From NCBI RefSeq assembly GCF_004341505.2, contig NZ_SLYP02000001.1, forward strand, positions 879,001 to 943,000: a stretch of 64,000 bases of DNA, read 5' to 3'. The notes below the pieces were generated by a model. It was not told the origin of the DNA, searched no databases, and saw nothing but the letters and a program-made list of their open reading frames with translations. The translations under genes were made by a program, and so were the position numbers. Position 1 is the stretch's first letter; every line of letters starts with the position of its first letter. The stretch is from Sphingomonas sp. JUb134 (GTDB taxonomy: Bacteria > Pseudomonadota > Alphaproteobacteria > Sphingomonadales > Sphingomonadaceae). Shown here piece by piece: positions 7,509-15,003 of this stretch.

Positions 7509-8682
7509 GTCACCTGGAACTGAAGTAAGTCGCATTGTATGCTGGCTCCGCTGATGAGGAGCTTGGCATGGCGAACGCGGGCGGCCGACCGACGATGCCT
7601 CTGGTGTTGGAGGCGGAGGAGCGGGACTATCTGGAGCGGCAGGTTCGCCGGCGGCGGGTGTCTCGCTCGATGTCGGAGCGGTGCCGTATTATCCTTCGCT
7701 GTGCGGACGGTATTCAGAGCAAGGTTGTCGCTGCTGAGTTGGGCGTGCACGAGCACACAGTCGGTAAGTGGCGACGGCGCTTCCTGAAGGACCGAGTTGA
7801 GGGACTGATGGACGAGGCTCGGCCCGGACGACCGAGAACGATCGACGATGATCAGGTTGCTGCCGTGATCGAGCGCACACTCCGCTCCACGCCAACTGAC
7901 GCGACCCACTGGTCGATACGCTCGATGGCGGGTGCGACCGGCTTCTCCCACACGACGATCCGGCGCATCTGGTCGGCCTTTGGGCTGCAACCGCATCGGT
8001 CGGAGACGTTCAAGCTGTCGAGCGATCCCCTGTTCGTGGAAAAGGTCCGCGACATTGTCGGGCTCTATCTCTCCCCGCCTAACCGCGCGTTGGTGCTCAG
8101 CGTCGACGAGAAGAGCCAGATCCAGGCGCTCGATCGAGAGCAGCCGGTCCTGCCGATGATGCCAGGAGTACCCGAGCGGCGCACTCACAGTTACGTCCGT
8201 CACGGCACGACCTCGCTGTTCGCAGCGCTCGACATCGCTTCGGGGTTCGTGATCGGCAAATGCTACAAGCGTCATCGCGCCGCCGAGTTTCTGGACTTCC
8301 TTAAGCAGATCGACGCCCAGGTGCCGCCCGATCTCGATGTCCACATCATCATGGACAATTACGCGACCCACAAAACCGCGCTCGTCCGGGCCTGGCTCGC
8401 CCGCAGGCCGCACTATCATGTGCATTTCACGCCGACTTCGGCTTCGTGGATCAACCAGGTCGAGCGCTGGTTTGCCGAACTTACCCGCAAGCAACTGCGC
8501 CGCGGCGTCCATACCTCCACCAATCAGCTCGAGCAGGACATCCGTGCCTTCATCGAGCGCCACAACGAGAACCCGAAGCCCTACCGATGGACCAAGTCCG
8601 CCGACGAGATACTCGCCTCCGTAAAGCGCTTCTGCCAAGCCGCAGACCGTACGTTATGCGGCGAACTTTAGATTCAGGTGAC
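7509..8682 (+). mobile_element. IS630-family insertion sequence
   Basis: A 1174-bp element flanked on both sides by TA (7507-7508 and 8683-8684), the duplicated target of this family. The terminal inverted repeats are GTCACCTGGAACTGAAGT at the left and, read inward from the right, GTCACCTGAATCTAAAGT: 14 of 18 positions match. The element sits directly on the TA that borders the IS5-family remnant. On its right the sequence continues straight into the STAND-type gene. Confidence 0.88.
7568..8671 (+). CDS. IS630-family transposase
   Basis: A 367-residue transposase. The N-terminal helix-turn-helix region (IQSKVVAAELGVHEHTVGKW) precedes a Tc1/mariner-like DDE core: LSVDEKSQIQA, IIMDNYATHK and WINQVERWFAELTRKQ supply the catalytic acids. 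The ATG at 7568 has a good ribosome site (GAGGAGCTTGGC ATG); an upstream in-frame start at 7535 is less likely. The final residues and the stop codon lie in the right terminal repeat. The frame is intact, so the element is probably functional. Confidence 0.93.
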   Translation: MANAGGRPTMPLVLEAEERDYLERQVRRRRVSRSMSERCRIILRCADGIQSKVVAAELGVHEHTVGKWRRRFLKDRVEGLMDEARPGRPRTIDDDQVAAVIERTLRSTPTDATHWSIRSMAGATGFSHTTIRRIWSAFGLQPHRSETFKLSSDPLFVEKVRDIVGLYLSPPNRALVLSVDEKSQIQALDREQPVLPMMPGVPERRTHSYVRHGTTSLFAALDIASGFVIGKCYKRHRAAEFLDFLKQIDAQVPPDLDVHIIMDNYATHKTALVRAWLARRPHYHVHFTPTSASWINQVERWFAELTRKQLRRGVHTSTNQLEQDIRAFIERHNENPKPYRWTKSADEILASVKRFCQAADRTLCGEL

Positions 8683-9322
8683 TAGCGAGTTGTGCCAGAA
8701 CGAAGAATTCGCTTGGCGAGAGCGAGCGCTCGCGGTCGACACCGAATGATAGGAACTGGAGGAAACGGATCATCCACTGGATATGGAAGATCAGAATCTG
8801 GAACCAGTCTGGTCTGTCATCAATATTCTTGTCCAACGGCTGTATGAACCGATGGTACATCTCGTCGGCCGTGCTGCGCAGCAAATCGCGATTGCCGGTG
8901 TGAAGCGCGAGGGAGATGATGCCCCCGAACTTTCGAAACGTCACACGCGGATTCCTGCCACCGAACATCTCCTTCGACAGGAGAAGTCCGATCTGCTCGA
9001 CGATATCGTCGAGACCCGCGATAATGATCGTCTGGCCGGGGAGTCCGATCAGTGGATCGAGCTGCGGGACAAGCGTACCGGCCTCGCCGAGCGCGTTGCT
9101 GATGAACTCCACAGCTTCCAGTTCGACGAATTGCTCCGCAGCCTTCCGATAAGCATGCATCGCGGCCTGCCATCGTCCGGCATAAGCCTCGCAATTTCCG
9201 ATATGATGGAGGATGGAACCGCGATTGATCGGATCGCCTTCCGCTTCCACGATTTCCAATGCGCTGACGTAAAACGGAAGCGCTTCTGCAGGCCGACCGC
9301 TGAACTCCAGCGCCCTGGCCAA
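8654..9322 (-). pseudogene. C-terminal helical-repeat part of the STAND-type protein, cut by the IS630 element
   Basis: This segment continues the upstream gene in the same reading frame after a TAA at 9323-9325. Its sequence LARALEFSGRPAEALPFYVSAL and GRWQAAMHAYRKAAEQF has the spacing of TPR-like helical hairpins. The last native residues are FFVLAQLA at about 8685. The final SHLNLKFAA and the stop codon are supplied by the IS630 terminal repeat, so the true C-terminus is missing. A TTG at 9322 could in principle start translation, but this looks like the tail of a longer protein. The lost 3' sequence is not found on the other side of the insertion sequences. Confidence 0.75.
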
Positions 9323-11371
9323 TTAAAAACCGGCACTCCGAACCCATTCGCCTTCCGGTCCGTTCAGCCTTTGGAGCGTGTCGTAGCTTTCGCGCGCGAG
9401 CGTGATGGCCCGCTGGTGGTCGCCATCGACTTCCGCAGCCGACGCTTGAAGCAGGCGTAGCAGCGCGAGCGGCTCTCCCTCGGCACCACGGCCAATCCTC
9501 TCCGCCTCTGCCAGAGCGAACGCTGCTGCTTCCCGATTGAAGGCTCTCTCGGCGAGGACCTGCATCTGATGCAGGAACTGGATCGAGTCGCTGAGCGACC
9601 CGAGCCTAGCTGCGGTCGCACTCGCGCGCTTCATGATCAACTGTCCGGCCTCGAACCGGCCCGAAGTAAAGAAGATCATCATGGTGGCATTCGCGAGGCC
9701 CATAACCACGTCCAGGAACTGGGGGTGGTTTCCGACATAGTCGGCAGCCAAGTCGAACGCTGCGATCGCATTCGGAAGTTCCCGCTCCATCAGAGCTTTG
9801 CCAGCTTCGACTTCGCCCCCTTTCAGGAGTTCGTTCTGAATGAACCACACCAGAACTGTCACATTCTCGCAGAACGCGATTTGCAGGTCCGCCATTCCTT
9901 CCAGCGGCTCACGCTGGACCGCGAACATGACGAAAGCGCGGCTCGGTGCCAGCATGGAAAGGACGACGCGTGCCGGCGAGCCCGGCTCAAAGGCATCATC
10001 GAAGACCATGTCGATCAGATTCCAGGCGTGGAGTTCCGCCGCGGCCTCCACCGGTTCACTGCCGACGAGTCGACTCATATCGTGGAAGCCGGGGCGCAAA
10101 CCGCCTGGACTCATAGCCACTAGCCACAGCAACCGACGCTCCGCGACACTCAGGAGTGAATAGGCCAGGTCGAGACAGTGAACCAACGATGTCCGTTCCG
10201 AATGCTGTCGGCGCCGCGGCACGGAAACGGCCTCGGCGCCGAGACGCTCCAGCCGTTCGACAACGCCGTGGGTGCCGCCGAAGTGACGGATCAGAGCAGC
10301 CAGGATGCGAAGCGTCAGAGGATGCCCGTCGGCAAACTGCAGCAATTTCCTCGTGGCCGGCTGAAGCGAGCTGCCGCCGGCATCGGCGTCAAGCAGGTCA
10401 ATCGATGCTTCCTCATCCAGCGGACCGAGCCGTAACTCCCGATCGAACCGTAACCAAGGAACACTCACCTGCGAGGTGACGAGGATCAGTTTATCGGTGC
10501 AGTCCGCGAGCAAGCGTTCAAGCAGATCGGCTACCTCGTCCTGGTCTCGGCCCAGACGCTCGATCCCATCGAACACCACGCACGCACGAGCCTCGTCGAG
10601 GAGAGGCCTTCCATTCTCGAACTCGATGCCGGCTCCTCGGGCTTGGGCGACGAGCGCATCTGCCACGGTGGACGAGCCGCCGAGGATATCCACGCCGATC
10701 CAGACGATGGGGCGCTCATCAACGGCAGTCCGCAGAGCATGCAGGGCGAGCTGGGTCTTCCCAATGCCGCCCATGCCCAAGATCGACAAGCTTTCACCCG
10801 AGCGGAGAGCGTCGACCGCTTCCGACAGTTCCGCGTCGCGACCAAGGAACTGCGGCGTCATCGGCGGCGCGGCAGCAATGGGCCAATAGGATCGGCGGGT
10901 CCCGGCTATGCGTCTTTGCACGCGAGCGATCGCGTCAGCCTTAATGCGCTCGATCTCGCTGCGTAGGATGGCGCCGGTATCGTATTTTCCATGGCAGTTG
11001 CCGCACAACCGAAGCAGATTGTGATGATGGTTCGATCGACTGGTTTCCCAGTCGACAATATGCGCGTCGTGGAGCGGTGCACCTTCTCCGCAGCGCGCGC
11101 ACATTCCGCCAGCTTCGATCTTGAGATAATCACGCACACCCTTGGGTATCGGCGCCCGAGTGCCGTCAGGTGAGGGCCATGGCTCCCGGAGGTAGGCGTC
11201 GTAAGCTTCGAGCGCGTCCTTGCTGAATCGCGAGGCGGCCAAACCGTCGGCAGTCGGAAGCTTTCCGCCATCACGTCCCTTCGCGCCGTATCTGACGTAA
11301 TGGAACAGCAATTCGGGCGTGATCTTGAGGTGGAGGCTTGCCTCCCTGACATCCAAGATGGACGAACTCAT
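9323..11371 (-). CDS. HNH nuclease - STAND NTPase protein, Avs-like (interrupted by an in-frame stop)
   Basis: A 682-residue open frame. Residues about 1-65 resemble a small helix-turn-helix or excisionase-like domain. Residues about 90-130 form an HNH nuclease with zinc ligands (CARC, HDAHIVDW, NLLRLCGNCH). A NACHT/NB-ARC-like NTPase follows, with Walker A GMGGIGKT (about 200-207), Walker B ACVVFDG and a GHPLTLRIL motif (about 350). The rest is alpha-helical repeat. This nuclease-NTPase-repeat order is that of antiviral STAND proteins, in which the repeats sense a phage protein and the nuclease kills the infected cell; that role is inferred. The frame continues past the TAA, so the allele is probably defective. 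ATG 11371 is chosen over GTG 11374. The small gene at 11390 ends 18 bases upstream. Confidence 0.8.
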   Translation of the reverse strand: MSSSILDVREASLHLKITPELLFHYVRYGAKGRDGGKLPTADGLAASRFSKDALEAYDAYLREPWPSPDGTRAPIPKGVRDYLKIEAGGMCARCGEGAPLHDAHIVDWETSRSNHHHNLLRLCGNCHGKYDTGAILRSEIERIKADAIARVQRRIAGTRRSYWPIAAAPPMTPQFLGRDAELSEAVDALRSGESLSILGMGGIGKTQLALHALRTAVDERPIVWIGVDILGGSSTVADALVAQARGAGIEFENGRPLLDEARACVVFDGIERLGRDQDEVADLLERLLADCTDKLILVTSQVSVPWLRFDRELRLGPLDEEASIDLLDADAGGSSLQPATRKLLQFADGHPLTLRILAALIRHFGGTHGVVERLERLGAEAVSVPRRRQHSERTSLVHCLDLAYSLLSVAERRLLWLVAMSPGGLRPGFHDMSRLVGSEPVEAAAELHAWNLIDMVFDDAFEPGSPARVVLSMLAPSRAFVMFAVQREPLEGMADLQIAFCENVTVLVWFIQNELLKGGEVEAGKALMERELPNAIAAFDLAADYVGNHPQFLDVVMGLANATMMIFFTSGRFEAGQLIMKRASATAARLGSLSDSIQFLHQMQVLAERAFNREAAAFALAEAERIGRGAEGEPLALLRLLQASAAEVDGDHQRAITLARESYDTLQRLNGPEGEWVRSAGF

Positions 11372-11389
11372 CACGCAGCCGATAGCCAG

Positions 11390-11647
11390 CTAGACGCGGC
11401 AGCGGACACGATTTTGTTCAGCCGTCGCATACTCCATGAGCCGATCGATGACCGTATCGAGCTGCGCGGCGGTCTTCGGCCAGATTGGCTCTGCGTGATT
11501 CAGCTGGATGTAGCGGCCCATCTCTTCAGGAGAAAAGTCTGAAAGATGCACGACGTCACTGAGAGCAGCCCGGAATCGCCGCTCATCGAGTGCGTGCGAT
11601 GTGTCCCAGGTCGGCAATTTGCAGAAACTGTCGAAAACTTCGTACAT
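11390..11647 (-). CDS. small hypothetical protein upstream of the STAND-type gene
   Basis: An 85-residue protein not recognised from any family. It is mildly acidic, with no membrane segment or cysteine pair (MYEVFDSFCKLPTWDTSHAL at the start). The ATG at 11647 has GGAG about eight bases upstream, and the stop lies 18 bases before the STAND-type gene, so the two are very likely one transcript. It may be a dedicated partner or regulator of the nuclease-NTPase protein. It could also be spurious, but spacing and ribosome site argue otherwise. Confidence 0.6.
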   Translation of the reverse strand: MYEVFDSFCKLPTWDTSHALDERRFRAALSDVVHLSDFSPEEMGRYIQLNHAEPIWPKTAAQLDTVIDRLMEYATAEQNRVRCRV

Positions 11648-11767
11648 TTGTGTTCTCCATCGAGCTCACATAGTAGAACATAAATTGAACGAAATGAAGG
11701 GGGAAGGGCCCACAAGCCCGTTTTTCAGTCGACAATTCTCGTAGCGCCAACATTGAAATATATGTTT

Positions 11768-11779
11768 GTGATATATCAC
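11768..11779. promoter_or_regulatory. palindrome GTGATATATCAC in the divergent intergenic region, candidate AbiEi operator
   Basis: A perfect 12-bp palindrome in the AT-rich 200-base gap between the minus-strand STAND operon and the plus-strand abiE pair. A related GTGA...TCAC sequence spans the abiEi start at 11849-11861 (GTGAGCTTATCAC). AbiEi antitoxins are known to repress their own promoter by binding inverted repeats. Assignment of these repeats as its sites is inference. Confidence 0.5.
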
Positions 11780-11848
11780 GAATTTGGATGAGGCATAGAT
11801 TTCGAGGCCAGCCTTGGCTTTCAGTGAAAAATGTGCCATTAATATACC

Positions 11849-12619
11849 GTGAGCTTATCACGATCAGAAAAATTGAGGTCGCTGCTCGACGCGTGGGAGC
11901 CGCACAGCGTCGCGACCACCGCCCATCTCAAGACCCTCGGAATAACGCCTCAGGATCTTCAGAACTACACCTCGTCGCGCTGGCTGGTGTCGCTCGGCCG
12001 CGGCGCTTTCAAGCGCCCGATGGAGACGGTGACCTGGCGAGGCGCGCTGTACAGCCTGCAGGCCCAGTTGCGACTACCCGTCCACGTAGGGGCGCTGACC
12101 GCACTCGAGATGTCGGGGAACAGCCATTATGTCCGGTTCGCCAACACCAAGGCTTATCTGTTCTCCCCGCTCAACGTCGCGCTGCCGCTCTGGTTCAGAA
12201 CCCATTGGGGAGATGGCGTGCGGCATGTCCAGACCAAGCTCCTGCCTCCGGACCTAGGGCTGACAGAGCAGCAGACGCCCGAAGGCTTTGGGTTGCAGAC
12301 ATCCGGCGTGGAACGCGCCGCCCTGGAACTGCTGCATCTCGCCCCGAAGGAGTTCGACCTCGTCGAGGCCGGAATGATCATCGAAAGCATGACCTCGATA
12401 CGGCCAAAGCTCATGCAGAGCCTGCTGGAGCAATGCACCTCGATCAAGGTGCGAAGGCTGTTCCTCTACCTTGCGGAGCGCGCCAACCTGCCGGTGATGC
12501 GTCATCTCAACCTTGACGGAATCGATCTCGGGACCGGCGATCGCAGCCTCGTACCGAACGGTCGCTATGTCGCAAAATATCAGCTGCTGCTCCCTAGGGA
12601 GTTGGTCGATCATGGCTGA
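11849..12619 (+). CDS. abiEi: type IV antitoxin AbiEi family protein (transcriptional repressor)
   Basis: A 256-residue protein with an N-terminal winged helix-turn-helix region (residues about 1-60: HLKTLGITPQDLQNY, SLGRGAFKRP) and a C-terminal domain of the AbiEi type. In the AbiE system this protein represses the operon and counteracts the AbiEii nucleotidyltransferase without directly binding it. The start is a GTG at 11849; no strong ribosome site is seen, and the start overlaps a GTGA...TCAC repeat, so an early-acting repression is plausible. The stop overlaps the toxin start by eight bases, indicating translational coupling. Confidence 0.85.
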   Translation: MSLSRSEKLRSLLDAWEPHSVATTAHLKTLGITPQDLQNYTSSRWLVSLGRGAFKRPMETVTWRGALYSLQAQLRLPVHVGALTALEMSGNSHYVRFANTKAYLFSPLNVALPLWFRTHWGDGVRHVQTKLLPPDLGLTEQQTPEGFGLQTSGVERAALELLHLAPKEFDLVEAGMIIESMTSIRPKLMQSLLEQCTSIKVRRLFLYLAERANLPVMRHLNLDGIDLGTGDRSLVPNGRYVAKYQLLLPRELVDHG

Positions 12620-13532
12620 GCCTTATCGCGACCAAGTTCGGCTGCTCCTCGATATCCTGCCGCTGGTGATGGCGGAGCCAGTCTTCGCGCTCAAGGGCGG
12701 CACCGCCATCAACCTCTTCGAATGGGATCTGCCGCGCCTGTCGGTCGATATCGACCTTACCTATCTGCCAAACCACGACCGAAAAGAGTCGCTCGCCGCA
12801 ATCGGCGAGGCGTTGGCGCGGGTAGGTGGCGAGATCGAGCGGCGACTGGCACCGACCCGTGTCACTCAGGCGCGACAGGGCGGTGAGGGCATGGAGGTGA
12901 AGCTCAATTGCCAGCGCGTCCGCACCCAGGTGAAGATTGAGGTCAATCCTTCCCTCCGCGGCCATCTGTTGCCTGTGCGCGACTTGGCCTGCTCCGACCA
13001 GGTGCAGGAGCAATTCGAAGCCTTCGTGGAGGCGCGATGCGTGTCACACGGCGAGTTGTTCGGCGGAAAGATCTGCGCCGCGCTCGACCGCCAGCATCCC
13101 CGCGACCTGTTCGACGTCAAGCGCCTGCTCGATCAGGAAGGCCTGAGCGAGGAGGTTCGCCTTGGCGCGATCGCCGGTTTTGTCAGCCACGGCCGCCCGA
13201 TCGCCGAACTCGTCGATCCAGCGCGAAAGGATCAGCGCGAGACCTTTCGGTCCCAGTTCGAAGGGATGCCCTTCGAGCCTTTCAGCTATGACGATCACCA
13301 GGCAACGCTCGAGCGCCTGGTCAGCGCGCTTCGCGGCTCGATCACCGACGATGACCGTGCCTTTCTCCTGTCCTTCGAGGCTGGCGATCCCGACTGGAGC
13401 CGTTTCCCCATCGCAGTGCTGGCCGAGTTGCCCGCGCCGCAGTTCAAACTGATGAACATCCGCAAATTTCGTGAGGTGAGTCCGGAGCGCCACGAGGCGG
13501 TTCTCAACGCCCTGAAGAAGTCGCTGTCATAA
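12612..13532 (+). CDS. abiEii: nucleotidyltransferase AbiEii/AbiGii family toxin
   Basis: A 306-residue toxin with the hallmarks of the family: FALKGGTAINLF (about residues 25-36) and the DxD-containing RLSVDIDLTYL (about 42-52), followed by KIEVNPSL and the GGKICAALDRQHPRDLFDV segment. Members transfer nucleotides to tRNA or other targets and halt growth, causing abortive infection or plasmid stabilisation. The ATG at 12612 overlaps the antitoxin stop. The frame is full length, with all visible key residues intact. Its position beside a STAND-type gene and insertion sequences supports a defence-island setting. Confidence 0.9.
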   Translation: MAEPYRDQVRLLLDILPLVMAEPVFALKGGTAINLFEWDLPRLSVDIDLTYLPNHDRKESLAAIGEALARVGGEIERRLAPTRVTQARQGGEGMEVKLNCQRVRTQVKIEVNPSLRGHLLPVRDLACSDQVQEQFEAFVEARCVSHGELFGGKICAALDRQHPRDLFDVKRLLDQEGLSEEVRLGAIAGFVSHGRPIAELVDPARKDQRETFRSQFEGMPFEPFSYDDHQATLERLVSALRGSITDDDRAFLLSFEAGDPDWSRFPIAVLAELPAPQFKLMNIRKFREVSPERHEAVLNALKKSLS

Positions 13533-13834
13533 CGCTCCGCGCGCCCCCCGAATCATCTTGCTGATCGCACTATCTCTCCCCTCAAACTCTTCGAAGGACT
13601 CGAACCGCATCGACAAAAAATGGGTAAGGGTATCGGCGATGGTATCACCTCGTTGCGGCTATCAAAAAAATGGCGGTTTTCTGCGGGAAATATGCGAGTT
13701 TTCGAGTCCTCTTCTGGCACCACTTTCTGGCGCTACGTGCGTCCGGGAAGGTCCGGCTTCGGGCCCCTCACATACTCGCCGGACGACCGGCTGTTCTTCT
13801 GGCCGCGTCCTGCTCAGCGAGTGGCCGGCCTGAC
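13533..13834. other. 302-base intergenic stretch between abiEii and the next core gene, contains a tRNA 3'-end fragment
   Basis: No convincing gene is seen. The stretch is lower in GC than its right-hand neighbours up to about 13700, with several A runs. TTCGAGTCCTCTTCTGGCACCA-like sequence lies at 13701-13722 (annotated separately). A 10-bp inverted counterpart of its first part, AGGACTCGAA, lies at 13595-13604. To the right, the sequence takes on the composition of the core genes. Confidence 0.6.
13701..13722 (+). other. tRNA 3'-end-like fragment, candidate attachment (att) site at the island edge
   Basis: The 22 bases from TTCGAGTCC to TGGCACCA can be read as T-loop, T-stem 3' strand, acceptor 3' strand, discriminator and CCA of a tRNA gene. 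The bases immediately before do not complete the T-stem and there is no upstream tRNA body, so only the 3' end is present. Such fragments are left where integrases insert DNA into a tRNA gene. The mobile DNA lies to the left and core genes to the right. The intact tRNA and an integrase would have to be outside the window. Confidence 0.55.
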
Positions 13835-14674
13835 TCAGCGCTTCTGCGGAAACAGCAGGACGGCGCCGATCCTCAGGCCGAAATCGGATCCGCCCGTCGG
13901 GCTTTCCAGCCAGTATTTTCCGCCGATCGACATGCTCAGCGCCTGCTGGCCGATCTTCAGCACCTTGGAATAGGAAAGCGAGACCGGCAGCTCCCACTGC
14001 TTGTGTTTCCAGTCGTAGCCGACGTCGACGTTGGTCGAAATCGTGCGGCCTTGCCCGATGTGCCAGGCGACGAAGGGCTGCACTTCGGTGGCGCTGATAT
14101 CCTCGCGGTCGTCCTTGCCCGCGACCGACCAGAGGTGATCGGCGGAGAGGCCGAAGGTCATCGTCGCGCTCTGCCTCAGCAGCAATACCGACGGCCCCAT
14201 CGCAAGCTTGCCCGAGCCGAGCTTGCTGCTGGTGGCGGTGGGCAGGCTGACCTGCGGGCCGACCGCCCAGATGAATCCCTTGTGGTTCGCCGGCGTGAAG
14301 GAGATCGTCTGGTTGATGTCGCCGAGCCCGAAGACGCCCCCGCGCGGCCCCGCCGGATCGGCATAGGCGAGCGGGAAGTCGGTGTGCGAGATGAGGTTCC
14401 AGTCCGCAGTCAGCCGGAACGGCAGCACCGGCTCCACGTCCAGCAGATAGTGCTGGGAGTTGCCGGTCTCGTCGCCGCCGATGCTGAGTTCCGAATGGAC
14501 CGGAACGCTGATCATGAAGGACGCGGGATTCGAGACCCTGCGGGCCAGTTCGTCGATGTCGGTGGAGGGGTGGTCCTGGTCCTGATCCTGCGCGTGGGCG
14601 GCGGTGCAGCCCAGCGTCGCCAGCGCCGCGGCGGCGACCATCGAACCGAGCCAGGATGCGCAATGCAGCGTCAC
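13835..14674 (-). CDS. outer-membrane beta-barrel protein (transporter/porin-like), function unknown
   Basis: A 279-residue secreted protein. The GTG at 14674 is chosen because GGTGGAG lies eight bases upstream and gives a 28-residue signal peptide ending at TAAHA before QDQ. The mature part alternates aromatic and hydrophobic residues with long polar turns (for example FMISVPVHSELSIGG, KYWLESPTGGSDFGLRIGAV), as in outer-membrane barrels of the MetA-pathway/phenol-degradation type. No substrate can be assigned. It is divergent from the sulfatase gene, with a 329-base gap between them. Longer in-frame starts exist up to 14896 but lack a signal peptide. Confidence 0.7.
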   Translation of the reverse strand: MTLHCASWLGSMVAAAALATLGCTAAHAQDQDQDHPSTDIDELARRVSNPASFMISVPVHSELSIGGDETGNSQHYLLDVEPVLPFRLTADWNLISHTDFPLAYADPAGPRGGVFGLGDINQTISFTPANHKGFIWAVGPQVSLPTATSSKLGSGKLAMGPSVLLLRQSATMTFGLSADHLWSVAGKDDREDISATEVQPFVAWHIGQGRTISTNVDVGYDWKHKQWELPVSLSYSKVLKIGQQALSMSIGGKYWLESPTGGSDFGLRIGAVLLFPQKR

Positions 14675-15003
14675 GATGCAACTCCACCCGCAGGGTCGAA
14701 GAGGCGCGGCGCAGGTCGCCGGCCCGGACGGCATCGGGTGTATCGCGGCGCGTTCCGGCCTGGCTAGCTGGGGGTTGCTCGCCCGACATTTGGTGAAAAC
14801 ACCCGATAACCGGGGCCGCCCGGCTGCTTCAGCTTCGCACCGCCCCCGTCGCGCGGGGCAGCCGCCTCGGCTGGCCGGGGCGTGCGTCGTACACAAAAAA
14901 CCACCGGCGAGGCGGCGGAAGGAAGACGTCGGGTTGCGGTGGATCTTCTTCCCCCGGGCGCCGCTCCGCCAGCCGGGAGCGCGCCCCTGGCATCGGAGCG
15001 CTC
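14675..15003. other. 329-base divergent intergenic region, no gene seen
   Basis: It separates the minus-strand outer-membrane protein from the plus-strand sulfatase, so it should hold both promoters. No recognisable -35/-10 pair, riboswitch or RNA gene stands out. The only AT-rich patches are at about 14791-14805 (GTGAAAACACC) and 14893-14902 (ACAAAAAACC). Confidence 0.5.

Noticed and set aside
9323..9325. The in-frame TAA as programmed recoding
   Set aside because: No downstream stem or known recoding context is visible; a nonsense mutation or sequence error is simpler.
13596..13606. GGACTCGAACC as part of a minus-strand tRNA
   Set aside because: It matches a T-arm, but no acceptor, anticodon or D-arm can be folded around it.
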